A stretch of 64,000 bases of DNA from Alitta virens (GCA_932294295.1 OW028581.1:39681495-39745494), one strand, 5' to 3'; positions 12,001 through 50,322 are shown, counted from the first letter of the stretch. Notes: generated by a model from the sequence alone, not told the origin. Translations and numbers: made by a program.

Positions 12001-15000
12001 TGCTCCGTTATCATTTACTGGTCAACATCGAAATTCGCCAAGAGAAAAAAACAAAAACATGTACACACTTTGCAACCTCCTAATTTTCATAACAGGGTGA
12101 CCAGCAAAAAGTCAGAGAAAAATTTAATTCTTCCTGGTCAGGGAAAATTCCTGGAATTTAATTAATCATTGTTAATAAGCTGAGAAAAATATTTGTGGAA
12201 AAAATTTATGGAATACACATGGAATTTTAAATATTTTTAGTAAATTTTGATATTTTTTAACGGATGTGTAAAATAACAGTGAATGCAGAAAACTGATGAA
12301 AAATTTTACTGAACTTTGATGATTATTATGATGCAAATTATTTTGGTGCATGTCTTAGAAATTGTCAAGGTTTGGTCATTGAAGTGAAAAAAAATCAGTC
12401 AAACAAAAATCATGGGAAAGTCATAGAAAAGTGTTTTTTTCTTCAACTGCTGGACACCCAGAAGGCTTTTTGACAGAACCAAATAGTTCTTAAAAGTGGA
12501 TCTGACTTTAGCCATTGTCATATAAAAAATTATATTAAAAATAAAACCCTGACCTTGAGATCTTCTTTGTTGACCTTGACATCGTTCACCATATTTTGTT
12601 CTTTCATGAGTTTGGTGACAGCCACCAGGAGTTCCTTCGCACTGTCCTTGTCCACTCCTGCCTCCGCAACCGGTTGCCTGGCATACACATCATTTTGGCC
12701 TAGAATGGTCTCGATATTCGCTGCTGAGTTTGTGCACATTCCTTCAGCATCTCTTCCTGAGGATCAAGAATGATATATATGAGATTTAGAAATCCTGTAC
12801 AGTATTTACTGACACCAGTGACCAGTGAAGTGAAATTAGTTTCCCTTTAAGCCCTTCAATGGCATTACTAGTGGTCAAAATAATGGTCAGCTATCCTAGA
12901 AGTCCATCAACTATTTCATTTATGGAACCTGATCAATATGTAATTCACATAAAATGATGTGTTAAATTGGCGGTGCATTTCACATGATATTTATACAGGA
13001 GCAAGGAAAAGACACTACCTATAAAGTTTGTGTTTGTAATGTGATACATGTGTATGTCAAACCATGGCATCAAATCATTACATCTGCCCCAGTAAGCTTA
13101 TATTAGCTGACTAAGCTTCACCCCAGTATTAATGGTGACAATACAATGCAATGTGTTATATTGCAATATCAAGAACATTTTGGCAAGGAATGGGCAATGA
13201 ATGCAAGGCAGGAAAAGCATGTTTTCCCCTACTGATTTTAGTATAGTTTGATAATTATGAAAAGTAAAACAATTAAAAGCATAACATTTCTACATACCAT
13301 GTACATTGAATGTGAATGAGCATTTCCTGGCATTGGTAAATCCATTATTGAAATATAATAAAAGTAGAAGTGCACAAATTCTGGGAGTAAATTGTGTGTG
13401 TGACATATTGGTGAGCAGAGACTGAGGTCTGAGGTTCTCACTAAATCCATCCCCTAGACCCTCCCTTCCTCCAGACCCTGGCCAATGAGAGGATAGGGGC
13501 CCTAGCAAATCACTTTGCATGTAGGGGCTGCTTTGTGGTGCCTGTGCACAATATATATGGTTTTAGGATATTACAATGACTTAAAGATAATATTATTGAG
13601 ATTTGTTAGGTCACATGACTAGACTAGGCACACGAGGCAGACGTAATAATTGAATAACGTGGCATTGCCTGTCTTATTTATGTACTTAGCATACTATTGG
13701 CTGTTATGATTTTGAGAAATTACAATTTTAAGTCGCAAACAGGATGAAGACATGTCACATTTTTTCCATGAAACTTGATGATATTGTAATATTATATATA
13801 ATAAATCAAACATATTTGGTCCTTTATTGCTGCATAAATAAATGCTCATGATGTGAAGATATTTTATCATTACTCGTAAAATCTATTTGTCTGATCGAAG
13901 TACTCCGTAAGCGGTTATAGGCCTAGAGACGAAAAATAAAGAAAAGATGAAAAATCTGTTGCTTGTCTTGTAGAAACAAGCTCTTATTCCCAACTTTTCT
14001 CTGATGGATTTGACCCCAGGGGGTATTCCATCTACCTGGGTTATCCTGGTAGGGGTGAGGTCAAAGGTCAAATAAATATTACACTTGATCAGTTTATAAG
14101 CAGGAGTTGTCAGGGACAGGGATCCAGTGTCCTCCCAGGCCACCAGGGGGCCTGACCCAGATCACATGACCTTACCTCTGTCTGCTCACCATGGAGATGC
14201 TATCAAAATATATTCAAAACCTTCCAATGTAGCAAATTTGGCCTGTGGGGCTTGTGGATTTAGGGAAATGTCTAGAATTTGTATTCTTGATTTGCTCATA
14301 TTTTTTTTTTTTTTTTTAATGCTCTAAGACATTTTTCATTTAAAAAGAAATGGAAGAAAATCAAGGTGTACACTACAATCTTTTAGGGATTAATGAGAAT
14401 TTCCTTTCATCAGAAATTTTAAAATCAAAACCACTTAAAAGTTCATGGTAATGGCATTCTTTTGCTATATAAAGTTCCAAGACAAAAACAGCTGTGATGA
14501 AAAACATACACACTAAACACTGCTAAAATAGCATTGGCAGAGAATAACAAAAAAACTTGAGAAGGCATTAAGTCCTTAAGTGTCATGGAAGTCACATTTT
14601 GGATATTTTCTTTGACAAAGAAGACCTTGAGGTGTGAACAGGGAGGAGTGGATAGTTTTTGCAGATCGGAATTGTTTGAGCCTTGTAAGCTGATCCGTCT
14701 ATGGACAGTCAAATCCCTCAGACTAAGACCTCCTGTTGTATTAAGCAGGCATCTGGTAAATACTGTACATATGACTGATATGAAGAGAATATTTCAGCAT
14801 ATTTTTGCAGTATGGATAGCATTATTTTTTAATGGAAATTCAGGTTTTTTTAAATGCCATAATAGAAAAGCATCTATCACTTATGATCGTGTCAATTTTG
14901 TCTCATAATCCCAACAAAGAGACTGAGATGGATGTAATAATACAAAGGCAACAAAACTTATAACATATGACTAGGTGTCTAAATTCATGACAAATGACTT

Positions 15001-18000
15001 TTAAGGAAAGAAAAAACTCTTATTTTAGAAAAGGTTGTCTAGTACACTGCCAGTGTTGTGACAAAGTTTATGTTTTTGCATAAATGACGTGTAACCATGA
15101 CAAATGTATCTAAATACTCTTGGTAATTTGCACCAGAAAATGGTAAAAGAATCCAAGTTCTATTGACTGTTTCTAGTCTGTACTTTGTGATAATGGTCTC
15201 CAATGGTTAAGAGTGGAGAAAATGTTCAGTAAGTACAATAAAAGCTGTAGGAACCATTGTTAAATCTGAGAGACCCTAGATGGTGGACCTCACTCGTTAC
15301 TTCATGATACGGAAACAATCTAACATAAGGCTCTGTTGAGACAGCTACCTTGCTTCATAAATCTATATCTGTCAGTGCTACATGAACATCCAGATGACCA
15401 TTCAGTGACCATTGGATGACCAGTGGCGAGCTGTTTATTTGCCCACTACTGATATTCACCATCATAGGTTTCTTTATGGCTTCACCAGGTGTGTGGTTGT
15501 GGTTGCATGAAATGTAGCATTTCTTAGCTGAAGGTGTATTACCATTGTTAAATATACTGAAGGGACATTGTCACATTCAGAGATATAGTCTTTAATGCAA
15601 CAATAGTAATCTGACTTGCAACAATGAATTGGTGATATTACATGGTAATACATCATAGTGTGCTGTTGTGGTACCTCATCCATTCCTGGGTGACCTCATC
15701 ATGCTCATGACATAAAATGAATTAAAATCTTTACACAGTTCAAGCTCTGTTACGGATACTTCTGTTCCAGGCCTGAATGACCTTGGCCATGTAGGTATAT
15801 GAATTAGCATAAGCTGACCTTAGAGATTGAATCATAAATATTTGTTTGGAGCTTAGTAAGCATATGTGATTAGCAGCTTGTTATCCTTGAGGTAAGTATA
15901 ATGATGACATGACAAGGCTTACTGGGCATACTCTGCATTATGTACAATATTATTTAATGCTTTCATACAGTGTGATCTGCTTCTTTTGTAAGTACAGGGC
16001 GCTGCGAAGTTAATGTCTCATGCGAATGTCACCCCACTGAGATGGAGCTCATAAAGAGAGCCGAGACATACTCTTTGTGGATCTAGAGACAGGGAAATAA
16101 TGCAGACTGATAAGGGAAAGACCTTTCTTTGGGAATCAGGCTTAAGAATATTCTTCATAAAGCTACTTTTCTCCATAATTGACATTCCTTTAAGCTCTTA
16201 AGAGCGAATGTCATCCTTAAAATGCTGTTGACACGACCCGCAGCTGTCAGAGATTCTTACAAGGTCAAATCATGTGACCTTGAGAGTTGACCTTTACCTT
16301 GATTTCAACACAGAACACAGCTCCTGTCCTTCAACTCCTTTCAATAGTATTCCACAAATATTTGCCTAACGAGATACATTTTTGATATTTATAGAATTTT
16401 CTGTATGCTGTAGTATGTAAGTAATTTATAAGATAATGTATTAAAAAGTGTTTGGGTGTACAAATCGATTTAGAGACCTAACTCGTATTATCTGGTCTTA
16501 ATATTCCTTGCACTTCAGATCACTTGAGAAACTTGCTGTTAAGATGCAAATATTGATATGATTTTTGACAGTGAGGTGTTCTTAATTTGCAGATAAATAC
16601 ACTTTCAAGAATACTGTTCTGTCCAAAGTCTTTTCATCTAAATATTCTCTTAATGAAATGAACTTATTGGTGAGGATCCTCTGTATACAATCTTAACTTT
16701 TTAGTCCTGTTTTGTCCTTTTATCTCTTCTCAGATTCTGCTTTCTGAATGCTATAAAGCATTAGAATTTGTTTATTGGATAGGGGTGTATTTTCTTGTGA
16801 GGCCCTGTTGGATCCACAGTGATTAATTTATTGTACATTTTTATTGAAGAATTTTATTTAATTGTCCTGTTGTTGCATTAGTTTCAATTAAATCAGCCAG
16901 GTGGCATCATAAATTTTATAAGTTCAATTGTAGTGGTCAGAAAAGTTGTAAGAAGATACTCAGGCAGGTGTCTCTTCAGTTGTACAGCATTCCCTATGCT
17001 TTAGAGTTATCCTTTAACACCTGTGGTGACATGAATGCACGTATCTTTGTGGTTACGAGACATTGTAGCTTATGTGGGAACCTGTGTATCAGACAAAATA
17101 AACTTTCCATGCATGGTTTTACCATCCATTTTGGCATTGCACATCAACCTCAAGAATTCCTTTAGTATGGATGGCCTGGTTGAGAGGTCACATGGTTTAG
17201 GTTGATCATGTGACCTTATAAAAGCAGCACGTGGGGTATTTGAGGGCATGGGGTATATTGATGGAGAGAGAAGGGGTAATAAGGTCCTTTGGACCAGTTA
17301 GGCAGTTGGTGTGTATTACTTGTTTATTTACATCTGTGCAAGGGTTACTAATAAACTGATTGGGGAGTGGTACAGGGCTCAACATGGGTCTTAGGTGTAC
17401 TAATTGTAAGGTGTATAGTAAGATGGAAGTGTGCAATTGGACTCGTGTCTTTCAGTGAAGTATTCTTCAGGAACAGATCTTTTGCCTGTCGTTTGTACCT
17501 GATAAACATCTTATGTCTTATGTCTACTATGATTGTAGGACCAGCTGTCAGAGGCAGATGTAATGATGAGATAAAACTTGGGGAGTCCACACCATGTTAC
17601 ACATTTACCCCACGGGTGGGGTCTTTTACTTGCCTCTTTAAACCCAGTTATAACGAAGATGTCTTGACAGTATCAAATAGGTCATTGTTCAACTTAGAGG
17701 AGTTTTCTATTCTACTGTTTGGCTTAAACTCGTAAATTGTGGAATAATAGTATTTTATAAGAACACCAAAGTTGTGATAGATCTATCAAGTGGGTAGAAG
17801 AGAATGTCACCTCAAGTCTGCAGTTTTGGTGCCAGATGAGATTGTGTATTGTAAAGTATGCATTAACTTGCATTAGCTGTTCCTGCTCTGTCATAATACT
17901 GAATTTGAATTCACAAATGACCGAAAGAACTCCACCTTAAAATGTGTTTTTTTCACATTGATTGACTGATTGATTAATTGATTGATTGATTGATTGATCA

Positions 18001-19970
18001 TCAGTAGTTGCTAACAACTTTTATCCATTTCTGATTTCAGGTAGTAGTGGAAAGCTACCCTCATGTGACTATCATGGCCAGACCAAACATGAAGATGCAG
18101 TGTCAGGTAAAATAGGAAAGGAATATGTGTTAAGAAATAACGGAAAGATGTTATAAACAAGTGGATGTATGGCAAATTTGCACAAGTTGGAATGCCTATA
18201 AAAATATGAATATCAGTCAATTTCAGAAGGTTTTATAGATCTAATAAATTGCAAGTGATTTTGTAAGACTTAAGATTTGAAGCAACTGTAAAACTACTGT
18301 TTCTTGTGATGTATTTTGTTCTTGCCTACTTTGGCGCCCTCTAGAGTATTTTACCTTTTTGCATGAGTTTTTACTTGATTTTACTTGATCAGAGATTGAA
18401 TGAGATTATGAAATGTCATTGATAGGCGTGCAAGAAATGCAAGGCCACCGCATGCAAAATGGTCCAGTTGTTTGGTACTCCTTACTCAAGGGAAACATTA
18501 CACGCCAACGATAACTTGCATCTACCAGATAAACGGGTAAGTTTATGCGTTACGAGTCGAATTTGAAAGTGAGGCTTGAACAATTGTTGCCTTCTTGTCT
18601 TTTCTTGTGCAATGGATGCATTAATATATCTAATCAATTTTTTGCAGGATATTCCAGCGTGTGCTGATTCCTCTGAGCATATTCAACCATACCATTCCAG
18701 TCACCATTTTAAGTTTGGACTATTCAAGAGATGTAACGCTAAGGTAAACATCATTGATTGACAAATATCTGGAAAACTGCTTAAGAGATGTAGGATCAGA
18801 ACCAGGAACCACCATCAAACTTAAGATGTATCCGTAGTCAGGGACGACTGTTATTATTATTTGAGAAGTTTTTAATTTAAGGTTTTCACACAAGGAAGCC
18901 CCCACCTCCTTATGGCAATAGTGGATTTTCACAGAAGGTTCTCTGTATTTCCACCAGGTGGCTAAAACAGAATACTGCAATTCTATTGGCTGAAAAATTT
19001 CCCGCCCTTGGCTGTGATTGGCTGAAGCAAAGTGCATCCTAGCAGCAGTTTTTAGTGCATTTTAATGTATATTTGACACTTTATCATTTGATTGATGTTT
19101 GTTATTTTTCTGAGAAAGTTATATATATGGGATCACTTAGTTATTACCGTCTGTGTCTGAAAATCAAAATGAGTAATAAAAGGAGAGGAAAGACTTATGT
19201 CCTGCTGAATTCAGGGCTGTTCAGTGAAAAGACTCTATTGGCCTGCATGCTTTCCTCAAAAGTTTAACGCTAGATTTTCCCTTGTAATTTTGTGGTAAGT
19301 TAAGCTGTAACTGGCTTCTAACTTAACTGTGAAGGTAAATGTACAAATTAGGGTTAATGATAGCAGAATTTGTTGCTTTTTAATCTAAGAAGTTTGCCGA
19401 TGATCATTTTAAGGTATCTTTGGTCCAAGAAGAAAAGGAGGAGGCGGAGACAAGAGAAATACTTGACCAATGCTTGCAGAATCGCGACTGGGTTAACAAG
19501 GTAACTTTCTAGTTAAATGCTACGTTTTTTGGTTTTGTCAACTGGAGCCTGTGCTTTATCTCTGCAAATCATATCTTTTTGGGATTCATTTATTGGCCAT
19601 TTTTAAAATAAGAACCTTTCATATCACATATATATCTTTTGAAAATAACATTCATGGCAGACTGAAATGTAAAAGGAAAATATCAAGAAGAAACATATTG
19701 ACATCAAAACAAGTTAATTTTATGAAGGGCAAAAATTAATTAATTAAAAAACCTTAATTTCTTTTAAATATAAATAGATATATTCAAATCAAATCAAAAT
19801 CTTACATATCGTGCATAATGGTCACCTGGTAATTAAAATATACTTTAATCTCATCATGAGCTGCCAATCTCTTTCACCATCCCGTAGGATGCCCTGATCT
19901 CATGTTTTCTTTTTTGCAGCTTTTCACTGAATTCCAGGAGTTGATCAGTCTATATGAAGTGTCTTCATGA
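2..19970 (+). CDS. PRR12/QSER1-like nuclear protein with C-terminal DUF4211-type region (5' partial)
   Basis: Exons: 2-2066, 3683-3792, 4172-4278, 4883-5018, 5553-5696, 6167-6291, 6385-6494, 6836-6933, 18041-18106, 18426-18536, 18648-18743, 19414-19500, 19920-19970 (TGA). Phases agree; 1101 residues are visible and the start lies before the window. Residues 1-688 are low-complexity, rich in Pro, Gln, Ser and His, with SPH repeats (about 220-270), a basic KPRKRRSKK stretch, a PPPPPP tract and RGRGRGR. RGR-rich AT-hook-like segments recur near residues 620, 740 and 765. Residues about 806-965 (FPIWKID, LLQKFEP, TYSSW, QVLISQ, VTWRDDF) match my knowledge of the conserved C-terminal domain shared by QSER1 and PRR12. 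A Cys-rich end follows (ACKKCKATACK, LFGTPY, HHFKFGLFKRC), possibly zinc-binding. QSER1 is known in vertebrates as a chromatin factor at regulatory DNA. Family assignment is from recognised motifs, not a search; which of the two paralogues is closer cannot be said. Confidence 0.85.
2850..3655. mobile_element. Non-autonomous hAT-type DNA transposon, 806 bp, with 8-bp target duplication
   Basis: The ends are perfect 12-bp inverted repeats, TAGTGCTCCATA at 2850-2861 and TATGGAGCACTA at 3644-3655. They are flanked by identical 8-bp duplications ATTGAAAC at 2842-2849 and 3656-3663. The 8-bp duplication and the TA.TG start of the inverted repeat fit the hAT superfamily. Just inside each end are CGATA/TATCG-rich subterminal repeats. 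No transposase ORF is present. It sits in the intron after the first visible exon of the PRR12/QSER1-like gene and ends 20 nt before exon 3683-3792. Confidence 0.85.
7464..7469 (-). terminator. Poly(A) signal candidate for the nested gene
   Basis: TTTATT on the plus strand reads AATAAA on the minus strand about 36 nt after the stop codon at 7505. A second candidate lies at 7223-7228. Which is used is not determinable here. Confidence 0.4.
7505..13406 (-). CDS. Secreted fibrinogen-related protein: coiled coil, CNTNAP-type module, FBG domain
   Basis: Exons (minus): 13298-13406, 12554-12756, 10964-11132, 10667-10744, 10361-10576, 9647-9841, 8979-9143, 8219-8628, 7505-7669 (TAG); 1710 nt, 569 residues. 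The start at 13406 gives a signal peptide (MSHTQFTPR then ICALLLLLYF); an in-frame ATG at 13520 would bury it. Residues 28-45 hold CSFTFNV...C, reminiscent of the N-terminal Cys motif of angiopoietin-like proteins. Residues about 60-155 are Lys/Glu/Gln-rich and probably coiled coil, hence oligomeric. Residues about 185-378 (IDPDG, DPFQVEC, WWVNYQG, PYWAGGIERGCAC, CNCDA, LPVAQLQFGDT, GPLRC) match the fibrinogen-like module of contactin-associated proteins/neurexin IV. Residues about 375-569 are a fibrinogen C domain (YCDYDGW, IIQRN, WADYKRGFGD, GDFWLGLDHLH, Ca site DKDNDGW, NCAE, GGWWYSDC). It may act as a lectin or adhesion molecule; its ligand is unknown. Confidence 0.9.
12093..12461. mobile_element. 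MITE-like element with CAGGGTG...CACCCAG ends
   Basis: The left end CAGGGTGACCAGCA and right end TGCTGGACACCCAG are imperfect inverted repeats. The interior repeats short AGGGAAA/CATGGAA/TGGAATTT phrases typical of a widespread hAT-like MITE family in marine invertebrates (from memory, not searched). I see no convincing 8-bp target duplication. It lies in the intron 11133-12553 of the nested gene. Confidence 0.45.
13545..13560 (-). promoter_or_regulatory. Possible TATA box of the nested fibrinogen-related gene
   Basis: On the minus strand CCATATATATTG lies about 145 nt upstream of the chosen ATG (13406). A start about 30 nt downstream would fall near 13520, leaving the in-frame ATG at 13520 too close to the cap to be favoured. 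An ATTGG/CCAAT motif lies at about 13485. TATA-like strings are common in AT-rich DNA, so this is tentative. Confidence 0.3.
14058..14070 (+). promoter_or_regulatory. Perfect DR1 nuclear-receptor element
   Basis: AGGTCAAAGGTCA is the exact consensus DR1 site bound by RXR heterodimers, HNF4 and COUP-TF in animals. It lies about 650 nt upstream of the nested gene's start codon and inside the big PRR12/QSER1-like intron. Whether it regulates either gene is inference. Confidence 0.4.
17533..17645 (-). mobile_element. SINE fragment (same family as 26926-27297)
   Basis: Plus-strand phrases GGACCAGCTGTCAGAGGC, GCAGATGTAATGATGAGAT, AGTCCACACCATGTTACAC and GGGTGGGGTCTTTTACTTGC match the bodies of the copies at 26926 and 62905. 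The tRNA-like head is absent here. It lies in the big intron of the PRR12/QSER1-like gene. Confidence 0.5.
17957..17999. repeat. (GATT)n microsatellite
   Basis: About ten GATT/GACT/AATT-type units ending 40 nt before the 3' splice site of exon 18041-18106. Confidence 0.8.
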
Positions 19971-20110
19971 TTTACCACAAGAGGGCGCATCAATTATCTT
20001 GTGAGCCACCTAGTGTCAAAAGCTAATTATTATTCGGCTGTGCTGTCCTTGATTGTTGACTGAAATGATACTAATTGTTAATGTAAGATTTGCTTTAAAG
20101 TTTCTGAAAG

Positions 20111-20116
20111 AATAAA
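20111..20116 (+). terminator. First poly(A) signal candidate of the PRR12/QSER1-like gene
   Basis: AATAAA lies 141 nt after the TGA at 19968-19970. A second AATAAA at 20563-20568 would give a 3' UTR of about 600 nt. Either or both may be used. Confidence 0.5.
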
Positions 20117-20689
20117 TTTTGTTAATTTCTGTTGTGCCAAAATTTAAAATGATTGCTAATTTAAATTCTTGTCATTATAACAAAGAATTGTTGAATATTT
20201 GCTCATTATGAGTTTTGACTTGTTAAGCAATTTATTATAACTTAAGAATTTAAGTTTAGTTGAGGGGGGAAAGTAGATACTTTTGTAACTGCTTTGACGC
20301 AAAGCTTTATTATAAAAGTTGTATGATATTCCTGAGTTATCTATCTATGGCTTTACGCTTATTATTGGCCGTAAAAGGGTACATGTTTTGTCCCGCTTTG
20401 GACTTAAAATATGATGTGACAACTGCTGCCAAATGAAAAGATCTTGTACATAGACATCTGTGCTATAAATGTTGATGTTAGTAAGTGCATAGAACTGTGA
20501 GACATAGGCTATAATCTTGTGCTTTGCATTCTGCATTTGTTGTACATAAACAATTTTTGAAAAATAAAGTTATTTTTTACTTGCATATGAATTGTTGTGT
20601 ATTTTTATTGCATATAGATTATTCACAGCATTTTAGGTAAGATTTGGTCAGTTTAGACATATTTTTTACATCATAGGATGGGAGTTCCT

Positions 20690-20766
20690 GCCTGTCCTGA
20701 TTAGCTGATCAGGTGCAGAAATACAAGATGTACAGCCGTGATCCACCCACTCATGCCCAACTCATA
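20690..20766. repeat. Dispersed repeat, copy 1
   Basis: The string around CTGCCTGTCCTGAT, GGTGCA.AAATA and CACCCACTCATGCCC is paralogous to 40749-40830 inside a CKAP5 intron, with scattered substitutions and small indels. No ends or coding capacity are recognisable, so the family is unassigned. Confidence 0.45.
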
Positions 20767-20807
20767 GGATGGGATCTGCCGGCTTCTATTGTTGGTCACC
20801 TGACAGA

Positions 20808-21093
20808 CCAGCGACCTAATTATGGACATTCTTTGCTAGTTTACCTGGTTAAACAAAATGATTGGTTGAACTATGTAGGTAATAGGCTGAGTATAGACTT
20901 AAGAAATCTCTTAAAATACAAGAGAAATGGATTCATATTTTTTTAGTTTAGACAATTTTTCTGAACTGCCTGCTTGTCAGAACAAGAATTGTGTAAACTC
21001 AGCACATGTCCATGAGCCAGCCTATAAAGATAAATTGATTGATTTACTTAAGTTGAGTAAATGAGCAAAACATGTACATAATTAGGTCGCTGG
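20808..21093. repeat. Inverted-repeat element, 286 bp
   Basis: A 22-bp arm at 20808-20829 (CCAGCGACCTAATTATG...) is the reverse complement of 21072-21093 with one mismatch; homology extends more weakly outward on both sides. It lies in the interval between the PRR12/QSER1-like gene and CKAP5, immediately before the MITE-like element at 21122. Probably a fold-back transposon remnant. Confidence 0.5.
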
Positions 21094-21121
21094 GCTGTGA
21101 GGCAATGACACTGAAATGAAG

Positions 21122-21542
21122 CAGGGTTCATAGCCACTCTGAAAATCGTGGGAAAATTGGGAATCTGATGTTAGCTTTTCCAGACAGGGAAAACTAAGGG
21201 AATTGGGGAAAAACCCTGGGAATTGGGGAGAACCCCTGAAATCAGAAAAAAACAGAATTTTATAAGCGCTTGTCATAGACATTAAGAATTATTAATGAAA
21301 GTTATGAAGTACAAAGGATTCATTTCTTAGAATCACTTTGCAACTAGGGAATGTTGAGTATTGTGGGAAAAAGGATGGCTGTGAGGGGGGAGCAGGTAGG
21401 CCTACCATAATGGACCTGCGTTTGGTTTTTCAAATTGTCTTAGATGGACTGTTTAACGCTGTAATGTTGGTATATCTCTGGGAATTTTGAGGGAACTCTC
21501 AGGGAAAATTTAGGGAATTTAATTTCACTGAATGAACCCTGT
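21122..21542. mobile_element. MITE-like element with CAGGGTTCAT...ATGAACCCTG ends
   Basis: Ten-base perfect terminal inverted repeats CAGGGTTCAT and ATGAACCCTG bound about 421 bp whose interior is rich in GGGAATT and GGGAAAA phrases, like the element at 12093-12461 and probably of the same broad family. TGAAG abuts both ends, shorter than the 8 bp expected for hAT. It lies between the PRR12/QSER1-like gene and the CKAP5 promoter, about 200 bp upstream of the E2F-like site. Confidence 0.55.
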
Positions 21543-21720
21543 GAAGTCAAATAAAAACTTGAAATAAGAGAAATTGTGGCTTAAACCTATATAGTATGGA
21601 TTACTGAGTATTATATGTCATTGTGAGTTAGCCTACATGGGGTAGTCAAATCAAAATGAATTAAGGTTGTTTGTTTTAAGCATGGACCTGTCAATTATCC
21701 CCTTTTCCCAGCTGCAGTAA

Positions 21721-21923
21721 TTCCCGCCACTAGGCTTCTGAGGATCGAAAAAATAATTTGCGCTTTTGCCGAGAGAGTGCGCTGTTTTGACGTCACCCCT
21801 GGCCAATCAGCGCACAGGGAGCGCACCATGTGACCTTCCGTCAGTTCAAAACGTCTGCGAGCAACAGACACAGATAACTGTCAAAATTCCGGTGCGGATT
21901 TAAGCGCTGTTAATGTGTGAACG
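21721..21923 (+). promoter_or_regulatory. CKAP5 core promoter and non-coding first exon
   Basis: A compact cluster holds TTCCCGCC (E2F-like, 21721-21728), a perfect palindromic CRE TGACGTCA (21788-21795) and CCAAT in GGCCAATCAG (21803-21807), with no TATA box. Downstream, ACG|GTAAGC at 21923/21924 is a strong donor that can splice to TTTCAG|TGCC at 22722/22723, 24 nt before the CKAP5 start codon. CRE, CCAAT and E2F sites are typical of proliferation-linked genes, which suits a mitotic microtubule polymerase. The exact transcription start is not determinable. Confidence 0.65.
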
Positions 21924-22746
21924 GTAAGCATTTATTGTGTCAGTTACTTTCTAGAGGTTCTTAAATTTCCAGAGAACTAGAAATGTTGACGATCTGGGCT
22001 CAGACGGCGACGTAATGAGCTTGTCATGAGACGTTGCAACCATGATTTGTTGCACTGTATCTGCCATGAATTGACAAGATGTGCATTACTAATCCAGGAA
22101 ACTGCTGCATTCATTCAACAAATCGACGTAATTTGTAATTCCTGGGGAGTTTATTGTCGTCTATTATACCACCTGGTTTTGTCTGATCGTGGACATACCG
22201 TCTTAACACGTGGGCCATTCAAGTGCTGACACTAGTTTTGTGACTTGTGATGTTCTGTCAAAAGATTCAGATCAACACTGCTGGAGTCGAGCACCGAAGT
22301 GCAATTTCATTAAAATTACTGTTTTCAGTGAGTGCAGAGACGTTATTATGTAATTGGTAGCAAGGGGCAGTATGTAGCAGTGGAGCAAAATGGTTGTTTA
22401 TGAAAGTACATTGTACTTGAAATTGGCTTGCTGTCAACTTCCAAGTCAATGATAAATTGGCAGATTGACCACATATTATAATATTTTGGTTATCCTTATT
22501 TAATTTGGATTATCTTCTGACTCTTGTTGATTACAGTTAGTCGGTCACTGTCAGTAAAAGAATATTTTGGCATGCTATATATCCATAAAGCGTTCAACAT
22601 ATGTGTATTGTCATATTATTGACATGTTGATTGCAATGTTATGAGTGATAATTTATTATTAAATTTTAATTTTACTGACTACATGTATGATTGTACTCAT
22701 GTCTGTGTTTTTTTTGTTTCAGTGCCCCAGAGGCAATTGAGTCAAA

Positions 22747-50322
<27,576 letters not shown>

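Larger units (their letters stand above)
6934..18040 (+). other. 11.1 kb intron of the PRR12/QSER1-like gene hosting a nested gene
   Basis: The donor is AAG|GTTTGT at 6933/6934 and the acceptor TTTCAG|GTA at 18040/18041; both flanking exons are phase 0 and the reading frame continues. The nested minus-strand fibrinogen-related gene occupies 7505-13406. From about 13.6 to 18.0 kb I see no supportable exon: only short ORFs without splice logic, a perfect DR1 hormone-receptor half-site pair at 14058, a SINE fragment near 17533 and a GATT microsatellite at 17957-17999. Confidence 0.85.

Noticed and set aside
13407..13520. Upstream in-frame ATG at 13520 as start of the nested gene
   Set aside because: It would add 38 residues before the hydrophobic signal segment and would lie almost at the expected transcription start below the TATA-like motif.
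17367..17735. 122-residue plus-strand ORF
   Set aside because: Contains a SINE fragment, overlaps two antisense ORFs and resembles no protein family.
21122..21542. Definite hAT assignment for the CAGGGTTCAT element
   Set aside because: Only a 5-bp TGAAG flank is shared, not the 8 bp expected; kept as MITE-like.
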